Of a stretch of DNA of 6,771 nucleotides, positions 1 through 6,639 are shown piece after piece. Numbering within the stretch: the first letter of the stretch is position 1; each line of letters begins with the position of its first letter. The notes beneath the pieces were generated by a model. That model searched no databases and was not told where the DNA came from. It worked only from the letters and a program-made list of their open reading frames with translations. This stretch comes from an uncultured Planctomycetaceae bacterium (GTDB taxonomy: Bacteria; Planctomycetota; Planctomycetia; Pirellulales; Thermoguttaceae). The stretch is from NCBI GenBank assembly GCA_947307005.1, contig CAMZHY010000207.1, positions 1 to 6,771 on the forward strand, in the 5' to 3' direction. Both the position numbers and the translations under genes were made by a program.

Positions 1-182
1 ACAAACTGTGGCTCTCGCATCTAGGGATTGAAGTCGTCGGAGACGCGATCGTCGAGATTTCGCCCCTCTTCGCGAACAGTTGCACGGAACTGGCGCAACG
101 ACTCAAAGAGAACGATATGTTCCCCGCCGACGGCAAGATAACCGAGTCCGTCTACTGGTCTCTCGATTCGATCAAGAAATGA
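1..182 (+). CDS. C-terminal end of a UAP1/UDPGP-type uridylyltransferase (partial, 5' end outside window)
   Basis: An open frame enters from the left edge (first full codon at 3) and ends at TGA 180-182, giving 59 residues. Residues 17-23 read VEISPLF, followed by a short helix-like tail (NSCTELAQRL). This resembles the conserved C-terminal EISPL segment of eukaryote-type UDP-N-acetylglucosamine pyrophosphorylases (UAP1/AGX), which join UTP and a sugar-1-phosphate to make the UDP-sugar. Homologues annotated as UDPGP type 1 family proteins are, to my knowledge, common in Planctomycetota. The nucleotide-binding and catalytic part lies outside the window, so neither substrate nor activity can be judged. 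The gene points toward plsC, but 134 bases with hairpins separate them, so co-transcription is uncertain. The identification rests on one short motif and could be wrong. Confidence 0.55.
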   Translation, partial: KLWLSHLGIEVVGDAIVEISPLFANSCTELAQRLKENDMFPADGKITESVYWSLDSIKK

Positions 183-200
183 GTTGAACATTCGGGCAAA

Positions 201-238
201 CCGACGCGCTTCACTCGTCACGGAACGAAACGCGTCGG
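201..238. other. Inverted repeat between the UAP1-like gene and plsC
   Basis: The arms CCGACGCG (201-208) and CGCGTCGG (231-238) are perfectly complementary over 8 bp around a 22-base loop. The loop itself contains a small TCGT/ACGA stem. No T-run follows on either side, so it does not look like a normal intrinsic terminator. It could be an RNA stem downstream of the first gene, an operator, or chance in a sequence rich in cgtcg words. Confidence 0.35.
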
Positions 239-250
239 ACCCAGTTTCCA

Positions 251-287
251 GCGACGTCCGTAAAAGTCGCGAACGTCGCGCTTTATT
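251..287 (+). terminator. Weak candidate terminator upstream of plsC
   Basis: GCGACGT (251-257) pairs perfectly with ACGTCGC (273-279) around a 15-base loop. It is followed by GCTTTATT, a poor and interrupted T-tract. It lies 69 bases past the stop of the UAP1-like gene and 30 bases before the plsC start, so it could end the first transcript. The weak T-tract makes this tentative. Confidence 0.25.
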
Positions 288-316
288 ACTCTTTGTCTTC
301 ACGTTGTTAAGTAGAA

Positions 317-1036
317 ATGGCGACTGAAACGTCTCCCGTCCCGGAACCGACCGGAACCCCGTCGAAAAGAAAAACCTCAAAACGCGTCGTGACGAAATCA
401 CATGCGTTTTGGTATCATTTTTGCCAGTTCTCGCTCTATGTGGGAATCAAGCTGTTTTTCCGAATCAAATATATCAATTCGAAAAACGTTCCGAAAAACG
501 GTCCGACGCTTCTCGTTTCGAACCATCAGAGTTTTCTCGATCCGCCGGCGATCGGTTGCGGTTATTTCCGCATGACGAATTTTCTCGCGCGAAAGACCCT
601 CTTTAAGTTCAAACCTTTCGGAAAGCTCATCGATTCGGTCGACGCGATCCCACTCGATCAGGAGGGACTGGGCTTTCAAGGCGTTCGCGAGACGCTTCGA
701 AGACTCAAGAACAACGAAGCCGTGCTCATTTTCCCCGAAGGAAGCCGTTCTTTCGACGGAGAGCTTGCGCCTTTTACCTCCGGCTACGCCGCAATGGCTG
801 TCAAGACGAACGCCTGCATCGTCCCCGTCGCAATCGCAGGCGCGTTCGAAGCCTTTCCGCGAACTCAAAAGTTCCCGTCCCCATTCAAAAGGCGCGTCAA
901 AGTCGAGTATGGCGAGCAGCTGTCCCCCGAATTCCTCAAGACGAAGTCCGAAGAGGAAGTCAACGCGCTTGTCGTCGCTAAAATCAACGAAATGTACGAG
1001 CGCAACCGTCCCCAGCGCGGCGCCTCCAAAAGTTGA
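317..1036 (+). CDS. plsC: 1-acyl-sn-glycerol-3-phosphate acyltransferase (PlsC family)
   Basis: This 239-residue protein belongs to the membrane-bound glycerophospholipid acyltransferase family, whose typical role is to acylate lysophosphatidic acid to phosphatidic acid. The catalytic HX4D motif is NHQSFLD with H70 and D75. The FPEGSRS block that binds the glycerol phosphate is at 139-145, and IVPVAI is at 168-173. An aromatic, hydrophobic stretch at about residues 31-50 probably holds the protein on the inner membrane face. The length is normal for the family. A stop codon at 308-310 lies in frame just upstream, so ATG 317 is the earliest possible start. Its ribosome-binding site is poor. 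The first 28 residues are Ser/Thr/Pro/Lys-rich and not conserved, so a start at GTG 388 is possible but less attractive. The next gene begins 37 bases downstream on the same strand. Some family members transfer acyl groups to other lipids, so exact substrate specificity is not shown. Confidence 0.92.
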   Translation: MATETSPVPEPTGTPSKRKTSKRVVTKSHAFWYHFCQFSLYVGIKLFFRIKYINSKNVPKNGPTLLVSNHQSFLDPPAIGCGYFRMTNFLARKTLFKFKPFGKLIDSVDAIPLDQEGLGFQGVRETLRRLKNNEAVLIFPEGSRSFDGELAPFTSGYAAMAVKTNACIVPVAIAGAFEAFPRTQKFPSPFKRRVKVEYGEQLSPEFLKTKSEEEVNALVVAKINEMYERNRPQRGASKS

Positions 1037-1073
1037 GGTCCGATCAGATTCCGCCATGTCTAAAGGTGAACTC

Positions 1074-2399
1074 ATGTCGTTTTTACGCACTGTTCTTACC
1101 TCCGCGTTCCTCGCGTTTTCCGCCCTGACCTTCGCTTTTGGGACGGCGAGAGCCCAAGAAAAAGACGCGAATATCGAACCGCCCGTCAACGACGCGCAGC
1201 GCGTCAACGTTCGCGATTTCGGCGCTGTCGGCGACGGCGCGACGGACGAGACCGAGGCGTTCCAAAAAGCGCTCGACTCCCTCGGCCCCGTCGGAGGGGT
1301 CGTCTACGTTCCTCAGGGACAATATCGTTTTTCAGGATCGCTGAACGTACCGCAAGGCGCGACGCTACGCGGTCCTTGGAACTCCGTGACCGCCCATAAC
1401 GGATGCCGCGATCGAGGACTCCCGAAGCCAACCGACGACGGCGCGACCTTTCTCGTTACCGGAAACGCCGGAAACGAAGACGCGGACGCGTTTATCACGC
1501 TCAACACGAACAGCGTCCTTCAGGGCGTCGTCCTCTACTGGCCCGACCAAAAGGAAAACGACGTCCCCACCCCGTACCCGTGGGCGGTCAAAATGCGGGG
1601 AAAGAATCCCGCGATTCTCGACGTCGAACTCTTGAACCCGTACAACGGAATCGACGCGTCCCGCAACGAACGCGCGTTAATTCGCAATATCCACGGTCAG
1701 CCGCTTCGTCGAGGAATTTTCGTCGATCGCATCTACGATATCGGACGCATTGAGAACGTCCACTTCAACCCATGGTGGAGCATGAAGCCGAAGCTCTTCG
1801 GATGGCAGCAGGCTAACGGCGAGGCGTTCATCTTCAAGCGCACCGACTGGCATTACGTGCTGAACACGTTCTGCTTCGGCTACGCGGTCGGGTACGAGTT
1901 CGGCGGCAGCGCGGACGGGGTTTGCAACGGCAATTTCCTTGGAATCGGCGCGGATAGCTGTCATACGTCGGTTCTCATCGAGCAGAGCGCCGTTTTCGGC
2001 GTGCTGATCACGAACGGCGAGTTCGTTGCGATGCACGGCGAGAATCCGACTCAGGTCGTCGCCTCAAAAACGAACTCCGGTTCGGTTCGCTTCGCCAACT
2101 GCGCGTTCTGGGGACCTTGCGAGCAGATTGCGCGCATCTCAGGATCCGGCAAGGGGATGATCGGTTTCAGCGACTGCGAATTCGTCCAATGGGATCGCGG
2201 AAACAAGGGAAAGGCCGCTATTCAGATCGACGGCGGCTCCGTTATGATTCGCGGCTGTAATTTCCAAGAGAATAAGAAGCAGGTTTCTATCTCAGAGAAT
2301 ACGAAGCGCGTTATCGTGACGGACAACTTCGTCAAAGGCGCGGTCCGAATTGAATCGAACTGCGCCAACGCTCGAATCGAAGGCAACCTCGGCGACTGA
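1074..2399 (+). CDS. Exported right-handed beta-helix protein, pectate-lyase superfamily
   Basis: This is a 441-residue protein. Residues 1-27 form a signal peptide (SFLR, then a hydrophobic core, then an A25-R-A27 cleavage site before Q28), so it is exported. From residue 44, VNVRDFGAVGDGATDETEAF followed by GGVVYVPQGQY is the N-terminal signature of the pectate-lyase-3 / GH28-related superfamily, which usually opens a parallel beta-helix. The C-terminal half repeats short strands of the type FANCAF, FSDCEF and IRGCNF, consistent with beta-helix coils. I see no identifiable catalytic residues of a named lyase or hydrolase family, so the substrate (probably a polysaccharide) is unknown. ATG 1074 was chosen because AGGTGA at 1064-1069 stands just before it and the signal peptide starts cleanly there. 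ATG 1056 would add only MSKGEL. The frame is open back to 765 but that part overlaps plsC and is not coding. It may share a transcript with plsC. Confidence 0.8.
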   Translation: MSFLRTVLTSAFLAFSALTFAFGTARAQEKDANIEPPVNDAQRVNVRDFGAVGDGATDETEAFQKALDSLGPVGGVVYVPQGQYRFSGSLNVPQGATLRGPWNSVTAHNGCRDRGLPKPTDDGATFLVTGNAGNEDADAFITLNTNSVLQGVVLYWPDQKENDVPTPYPWAVKMRGKNPAILDVELLNPYNGIDASRNERALIRNIHGQPLRRGIFVDRIYDIGRIENVHFNPWWSMKPKLFGWQQANGEAFIFKRTDWHYVLNTFCFGYAVGYEFGGSADGVCNGNFLGIGADSCHTSVLIEQSAVFGVLITNGEFVAMHGENPTQVVASKTNSGSVRFANCAFWGPCEQIARISGSGKGMIGFSDCEFVQWDRGNKGKAAIQIDGGSVMIRGCNFQENKKQVSISENTKRVIVTDNFVKGAVRIESNCANARIEGNLGD

Positions 2400-2437
2400 T
2401 CGCCGCGTCGCCCGACGTCCCGTCGATAAAACTCGTT

Positions 2438-2486
2438 AAAAAAAACCGGACGCTCCAAGGACTCGCCATGGAGCGTCCGGCCTTTT
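2438..2486. terminator. Bidirectional intrinsic terminator between convergent genes
   Basis: CCGGACGCTCCA (2446-2457) and TGGAGCGTCCGG (2469-2480) form a perfect 12-bp stem with an 11-base loop. On the + strand the stem is followed by CC and TTTT (2483-2486), which would end the beta-helix gene transcript. On the - strand it runs directly into eight U residues (A8 at 2438-2445), a textbook terminator for the nagA transcript, whose stop is at 2515-2517. The position between two converging stop codons supports a shared role. Confidence 0.92.
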
Positions 2487-2514
2487 ATGTTGCCAGCGTT
2501 ATAAAAACGACGCG

Positions 2515-3729
2515 TCAGGAAATCTCGCGACCGCGCCAGACGATCTTCTCAAACTCAAAGCGACCGGTTTGGAAGGAACGCCCGTCGTAAAGACCGTGCT
2601 CGCCAAACGTCGCGGGAACGACGTTAAAGAGTAGGAAATCGGCGCGACCTCCGATTTCAAGGAAGTCGCCGTCTCCCGAACTGAACGCCGGAGCGTTCAG
2701 AAGACGCGCGGGATTCGTCGTCGCAAGGGGATAGACCTTTGACAAGGGAAGGTTTTCGATCGTCGCGACGTTGGCGACCCCGTGGGAAACGGGAAAAGAC
2801 GCGCACGCCAGAAGATTCGGATCCCCGGCGAGCGTCACCTTGCCGTTGGGCTGAATCTCAAACTCGCAAAGCTCCATGGAATATTTTCCAGGAGGAAAGC
2901 CCGCAAGAGGCGACTGATCGCTGATGAGAATAAGGCGCTCCAGCCCTTTGGCGCGAACAATTGTCCGGACAAGTTGCGGCGAGATGTGAAAGCCGTCGAC
3001 AATAAGGCTCGCGTAAAGCCGATCGTCGGCAAGCTGCGCGAAACAGTAGTTCTCCCACTTCGGCAACAGATGACGCGTCGCGTTGCTCAGGTGCGTCGAA
3101 AGCGCGGCGCCCGCCGAAACCGCGTCGTCGAGTTGGACTCCGTCCGCGTTCGTATGACCGATCGCGACAAGAATCTCTTCCAACCTCAAAAAGCGAACAA
3201 AGTCGGGAGCGTTCGGATATTCGGGCGAAAGCGTGACGAGCTTCACGAGTCCGCGCGACGCGTCCTGAACGTCGCGAATAAACTCTCGAGAATAGGGAAC
3301 GCAGAATTTCTTCGGATGCGCCCCAATCGCGCCCTCGGCTGTCGAAATAAACGGACCTTCCAGATGAATTCCCCAAACGATCGAACGGTATTCCGGACGT
3401 TCATCAAGCGCGTCCGCGATCGTCCGCGCCGCGTGAATCATCGTCTCGGGCGCGTTCGTCGTCAGCGTCAGACAGCATCGAAAGACCCCGTCGCGCAACA
3501 TCTTTTCGAGAACTTCAACCACGCCTTCGCAGGTAATTCGAGAGGACGACAGTTCTCTGCCAACCGCTCCGTTGACCTGAATATCGAACATCCCCGGCGC
3601 AATCCAAGGAACAACCGCGTTCGAGTCGGGCGCCGACGTTTCTAGCGCGGTAATTCGATCCCCTTCGACCTCGACGCCAACAAGTTCCAACGTGTCGTAA
3701 CGTCTTCCTCGATAGCTGCAAGTCCCCAT
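2515..3729 (-). CDS. nagA: N-acetylglucosamine-6-phosphate deacetylase
   Basis: This 404-residue amidohydrolase removes acetate from GlcNAc-6-phosphate to give glucosamine-6-phosphate, a cytoplasmic step in amino-sugar and cell-wall recycling. The family landmarks are in order. PGMFDIQVNG is at 45-54, with Gln rather than His in the first metal motif as in E. coli NagA. The metal ligand E124 is in IHLEGP, H192 is in GHT, H213 is in THLSNA, and H248 is in VDGFH. The catalytic D271 is in LISDQSPLAG, and a TTNPARLL segment lies at 337-344. The region usually reading L-S/A-G-S is LACAS here (307-311), a mild departure. ATG 3729 was chosen because AAAGGAGA sits 5 bases upstream. The frame extends to ATG 3765, which overlaps the fabI stop as ATGA but has no ribosome-binding site. 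The gene lies 32 bases after fabI, probably on one transcript, and ends at the shared terminator. I see no nagB or kinase nearby. Confidence 0.93.
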   Translation of the reverse strand: MGTCSYRGRRYDTLELVGVEVEGDRITALETSAPDSNAVVPWIAPGMFDIQVNGAVGRELSSSRITCEGVVEVLEKMLRDGVFRCCLTLTTNAPETMIHAARTIADALDERPEYRSIVWGIHLEGPFISTAEGAIGAHPKKFCVPYSREFIRDVQDASRGLVKLVTLSPEYPNAPDFVRFLRLEEILVAIGHTNADGVQLDDAVSAGAALSTHLSNATRHLLPKWENYCFAQLADDRLYASLIVDGFHISPQLVRTIVRAKGLERLILISDQSPLAGFPPGKYSMELCEFEIQPNGKVTLAGDPNLLACASFPVSHGVANVATIENLPLSKVYPLATTNPARLLNAPAFSSGDGDFLEIGGRADFLLFNVVPATFGEHGLYDGRSFQTGRFEFEKIVWRGREIS

Positions 3730-3734
3730 CGTCG

Positions 3735-3742
3735 TCTCCTTT
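3735..3742 (-). promoter_or_regulatory. Ribosome-binding site of nagA
   Basis: On the - strand AAAGGAGA stands 5 bases before ATG 3729. It is the strongest Shine-Dalgarno match in the window and decides the nagA start in favour of 3729 over the in-frame ATG at 3765. Confidence 0.85.
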
Positions 3743-3761
3743 GCAATCGCCGACGCCAATC

Positions 3762-4562
3762 TCATCGACCGACGACGCGATCGATAATCGCCTTGTCGAA
3801 ATAATTCGTCGACATCCCCGCGTCCACGACGATCTTCTGCGAAACGATCCCGCTCGAACGGGGGCTTAGCAAAAAGACGGCGGCGGCGGCGGCCTCTTCC
3901 GTTTTGACCGCCTGCTTGCGCGGAATCGCTTGTTCAGCGTAGATGTAGGAGTCGAGATATCCGGGGATTCCCGCCGACGCCGACGTTTTAAGGAGCGACG
4001 GCGCGACCGCGTTGAATCGAATCTGCGAAAACGAGGAAAACGATTTCGTCAGAAACGCAAGGGACGAGTCAAGCGCGGCCTTAATCGGCGCCATGTAGCC
4101 GTAATTCTCGCTCGCCATCGTCGTCGTCGAAATCGAGACCGTCACGACGGACGCGGTCGGCGTCAGCAGATCGGCGAAGGCGCGCGCCAGTTCGACGAGG
4201 GAGAAACAGGAGATATCGAGAGCCTGGAGAAACGCGCGCTTCGGCGTCTCGTGAAACGGCTTCATCCCTTCGGAATAATCCGCGAACGCGATCGAATGGA
4301 GCATCCCGTCGAACGAATCGAAACGTTCGCCGATCTTCTCGCGAAGCGCGCGAATTTCGTCTTCGCTCTCCACGTTGCACGTAAAGAACGCGGAATCGGG
4401 AAAGAGTTTGCTCGCGCGCTCGAGAATCTCCTCGTTCTGCACGACGAAGACGCATTCCGCCCCTTCTTCGAGGAGCGCTTTAGAAACGGCGTAGGCGACG
4501 CTCTTTTTATTCGCGACGCCAAAGATCAAAAAACGTTTTCCGTTAAGCTGCAAGAAGTCCAC
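3762..4562 (-). CDS. fabI: Enoyl-[acyl-carrier-protein] reductase homologue, FabI type
   Basis: This 266-residue short-chain dehydrogenase/reductase is closest in layout to FabI, which reduces trans-2-enoyl-ACP with NAD(P)H in the last step of each fatty-acid elongation cycle. It has the FabI-type nucleotide loop FGVANKKSVAYAV (14-26), HSIAFA (89-94), LDISCFSLVELARA (115-128), and the C-terminal FLLSPRSSGI...VDAG block (230-249). The catalytic pair is Y154-X6-K161, matching E. coli Y156/K163. Two hallmarks are missing. The stretch that reads SYLGAE in FabI is SISTTT here (143-148), so the second active-site Tyr is Ile144. The AGPIRT loop reads APSLLKT. The protein may therefore be a divergent FabI or a related reductase. 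GTG 4562 is preferred because the conserved fold starts a few residues later and AGGA lies 7 bases upstream. The frame is open to ATG 4712, but that extension runs through a terminator. nagA follows after 32 bases. Confidence 0.82.
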   Translation of the reverse strand: MDFLQLNGKRFLIFGVANKKSVAYAVSKALLEEGAECVFVVQNEEILERASKLFPDSAFFTCNVESEDEIRALREKIGERFDSFDGMLHSIAFADYSEGMKPFHETPKRAFLQALDISCFSLVELARAFADLLTPTASVVTVSISTTTMASENYGYMAPIKAALDSSLAFLTKSFSSFSQIRFNAVAPSLLKTSASAGIPGYLDSYIYAEQAIPRKQAVKTEEAAAAAVFLLSPRSSGIVSQKIVVDAGMSTNYFDKAIIDRVVGR

Positions 4563-4593
4563 GGCGACGTCCTGTGATAGTTTGCGGAGCTGT

Positions 4594-4640
4594 AAAAAAA
4601 ACGCGTCCGACGGCGTTCCAAAAGGAAAACGTCGGGCGCG
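4594..4640 (-). terminator. Intrinsic terminator downstream of pyrG
   Basis: Read on the - strand, CGCGCCCGACG (4640-4630) pairs with CGTCGGACGCG (4612-4602) at 10 of 11 positions and runs directly into eight U residues (A8 at 4594-4601). The 17-base loop contains its own TTCC-TTTT-GGAA mini-stem. It lies 77 bases past the pyrG stop and only 31 bases before the GTG start of fabI. Confidence 0.9.
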
Positions 4641-4680
4641 GGATCCGAAATTTCCTAACGCGCACGATTGGGGCGCTGCG

Positions 4681-4707
4681 GAAACGCGCCGTTTAAAAAT
4701 CGGCGCG
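4681..4707 (-). terminator. Possible secondary terminator hairpin just after pyrG
   Basis: CGGCGCG (4701-4707) and CGCGCCG (4685-4691) form a perfect 7-bp stem 9 bases past the pyrG stop. On the - strand it is followed only by TTTC. The short U-run makes it a weak terminator alone. It may act with the stronger hairpin downstream or protect the mRNA 3' end. Confidence 0.4.
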
Positions 4708-4716
4708 CGCAAGAGT

Positions 4717-6354
4717 TCAGTTCTCTCCCTCGACGTTCGCGCCGCGTCGTTTCCGCACGGCGGCGGCGATAAACGCCTTAAAGAGCGGGTGCGGATGCGT
4801 CGGCTTCGACTTGAACTCGGGATGATACTGCACTGCGACGAACCAGGGATGGTCGTCTAACTCGACGACTTCGACAAGCTTGCCGTCGGGACTCGAACCG
4901 GAAATCACCAGACCGCCGTCGATGAAGCGATCGCGATATTCGTAGTTGAATTCGTATCGATGTCGATGACGCTCTTGGATATCAAGCGTTCCATACGCGC
5001 TGGCGGCGCGCGATCCCGCGATGAGCGCGGTCGGCTGCGTTCCAAGTCGCATGGTGCCGCCCTTGTCCGTCACGGAACGCTGCTCGTCCATAAGGCAAAC
5101 GACCGGATACTCGATCGGTTTATCAATTTCGGTGAATTCGGTCGAGTTCGCGTCGGTCATTCCGAGAACGTTGCGCGCGTATTCGATCACGGCGCACTGC
5201 ATGCCGAGACAAATGCCAAGGAATGGAATCTTACGCTCGCGCGCGATCCGAACCGCTTCGATCTTGCCCTCGACTCCCCGTTCGCCAAAGCCGCCGGGAA
5301 GAAGAATACCCTGAACGTTCTCGAGCGTGACGCGCGTTTCCTCGCGTTCCAATTTCTCGCTCTCGATGCGTAAGATTCGAACGTTCGCGGAGTTCGCGGC
5401 GCCGGCGTGGACAAGCGCTTCGTAGATCGACTTATACGCGTCCTTGTGCTTCGCGTACTTGCCGACGACCGCGATCGCAACGTCCGTCTGCGTGTTGCGT
5501 AACGCCGAGAGAAATTCGTGCCATCCCGTAAGATCCAACTCCTTCGCCTTCGTAAGCGAAAGACGGTCGACAATCATCCGGTCGAGATTATGCTCGACGA
5601 GAGAAAGAGGAACCTCGTAGATCGAAAAATCAGCGTCGCGTTCTTCGACGACGTGATTTCTCGGAACGTTGCAGAAAAGGGCGATCTTATCAACGTCGTC
5701 CGAAGAAAGACTCTGTTCGGTTCGGCATACGATAAAGTCAGGTTGAACGCCGATTTGGCGCAACTGCCCAACGCTGTGCTGGGTCGGTTTCGTCTTGAGT
5801 TCGCGCGCCGCTTTCAAGTAAGGAACGAGCGTCAGATGGATAAAGCAGCAGTTCTCGCGCCCGACGTCAATCTGAAATTGGCGGATCGCTTCGAGGAACG
5901 GAAGGCTTTCGATGTCGCCGACCGTTCCGCCAATCTCCGTAATGACGACGTCGACGTCGTTCGAAGCGAGACGGCGGATGCAACTTTTGATCTCGTTCGT
6001 AATGTGCGGAACGACCTGAACCGTCTTCCCTAAATATGCGCCGTTCCGTTCTTTGCGAATAACGTTTTGATAGATTCGTCCCGTCGTCCAGTTGCTGTCT
6101 CTCGAAAGCGGCGAATGCGTGAATCGCTCGTAATGACCAAGATCAAGGTCGGTCTCGCTCCCGTCGTCCAGCACGTAAACTTCGCCATGCTGGTAAGGAC
6201 TCATCGTGCCCGGGTCGACGTTAATGTAGGGGTCAAGTTTCTGCATTCTGACAGAAAGCCCGCGATTCTCTAGCAACATGCCGATCGACGCGCTCGTCAA
6301 GCCCTTGCCAAGGGAACTCACGACGCCGCCGGTGACAAAAATATGCTTCGTCAT
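4717..6354 (-). CDS. pyrG: CTP synthase
   Basis: This 545-residue enzyme makes CTP from UTP, ATP and glutamine, the last step of de novo pyrimidine nucleotide synthesis. The N-terminal synthetase domain begins FVTGGVVSSLGKG with P-loop K17. It contains KLDPYINVDPGTMSPYQHGE (39-58), the metal-binding region LDLGHYERF with D71, and ITEIGGTVGDIES with E140. The class I glutamine amidotransferase domain starts at about residue 292. It has GGFGERG (354-360), nucleophile C382 in LGICLG, and the H511/E513 pair in QYHPEF, so the complete catalytic triad is present. Length and order match typical bacterial PyrG, and nothing appears truncated. ATG 6354 is preceded by AGAGG with a 7-base gap (6362-6366). 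A long leader with a candidate promoter and hairpins precedes the gene. Two hairpins follow it. Confidence 0.98.
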   Translation of the reverse strand: MTKHIFVTGGVVSSLGKGLTSASIGMLLENRGLSVRMQKLDPYINVDPGTMSPYQHGEVYVLDDGSETDLDLGHYERFTHSPLSRDSNWTTGRIYQNVIRKERNGAYLGKTVQVVPHITNEIKSCIRRLASNDVDVVITEIGGTVGDIESLPFLEAIRQFQIDVGRENCCFIHLTLVPYLKAARELKTKPTQHSVGQLRQIGVQPDFIVCRTEQSLSSDDVDKIALFCNVPRNHVVEERDADFSIYEVPLSLVEHNLDRMIVDRLSLTKAKELDLTGWHEFLSALRNTQTDVAIAVVGKYAKHKDAYKSIYEALVHAGAANSANVRILRIESEKLEREETRVTLENVQGILLPGGFGERGVEGKIEAVRIARERKIPFLGICLGMQCAVIEYARNVLGMTDANSTEFTEIDKPIEYPVVCLMDEQRSVTDKGGTMRLGTQPTALIAGSRAASAYGTLDIQERHRHRYEFNYEYRDRFIDGGLVISGSSPDGKLVEVVELDDHPWFVAVQYHPEFKSKPTHPHPLFKAFIAAAVRKRRGANVEGEN

Positions 6355-6372
6355 AACTTAACCTCTGTTCTC

Positions 6373-6406
6373 CAATCGCGACGCCAACAAACGTCAATCG
6401 CGCCGC
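6373..6406. repeat. Pair of 12-bp direct repeats in the pyrG leader
   Basis: CAATCGCGACGC (6373-6384) and CAATCGCGCCGC (6395-6406) match at 11 of 12 bases with a 22-bp period, about two helical turns. They lie just upstream of the pyrG ribosome-binding site, so they would be in the 5' untranslated RNA. They could be a regulator or RNA-protein site, or chance in a biased sequence. Confidence 0.4.
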
Positions 6407-6579
6407 AACTAAAAGGCGAATCTTTACGCGCCGCGCTAACAAAGAGAAACGCGCAGGAAAAAGAGCGTCCCACTGTTCAACGCGTCGTTTTTTTTTTTAA
6501 CGCCGAACGGAACCCTGCGCTCGTTCGTCCGAGAAAACCGAACTTCGCGACGTCGCAATAGACGACGAAACAACAAGCG

Positions 6580-6616
6580 AAAAAAAAAAGCGTCGAGCGA
6601 CGATCGCCGTCGTCGC
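6580..6616 (-). terminator. Possible attenuator in the pyrG leader
   Basis: On the - strand GCGACGA (6616-6610) and TCGTCGC (6603-6597) form a perfect 7-bp stem with a 6-base loop. Seven bases later comes a run of ten U (A10 at 6580-6589). An alternative small hairpin, CGTC-GCTC-GACG (6602-6591), sits one base from the U-run and uses the same bases as the first stem, so the two are mutually exclusive. The first stem is rather far from the U-run and the second is short, so termination may be inefficient or conditional. Its position shortly after the candidate promoter would suit premature termination. Confidence 0.35.
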
Positions 6617-6639
6617 GCCTCTTCAAATACAACGCGGCT

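Noticed and set aside
765..1073. Upstream extension of the beta-helix gene
   Set aside because: It overlaps plsC in another frame and gives a Ser/Pro/Lys-rich sequence. The signal peptide and Shine-Dalgarno site place the true start at 1074.
398..1207. 269-residue open frame antisense to plsC
   Set aside because: It runs opposite a well-supported plsC, has no family resemblance, and is explained by a codon bias that leaves few stops on the opposite strand.
2782..3645. 287-residue + strand frame opposite nagA
   Set aside because: It is very Arg/Asn-rich with no motifs, and nagA on the other strand has all its catalytic residues. It is a shadow frame.
3930..4577. 215-residue + strand frame opposite fabI
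   Set aside because: It is Arg-rich low-complexity sequence and mirrors the coding bias of the fabI homologue.
4563..4712. 50-residue N-terminal extension of the FabI homologue
   Set aside because: It crosses the pyrG terminator and has no conserved residues. The FabI fold begins just after GTG 4562.
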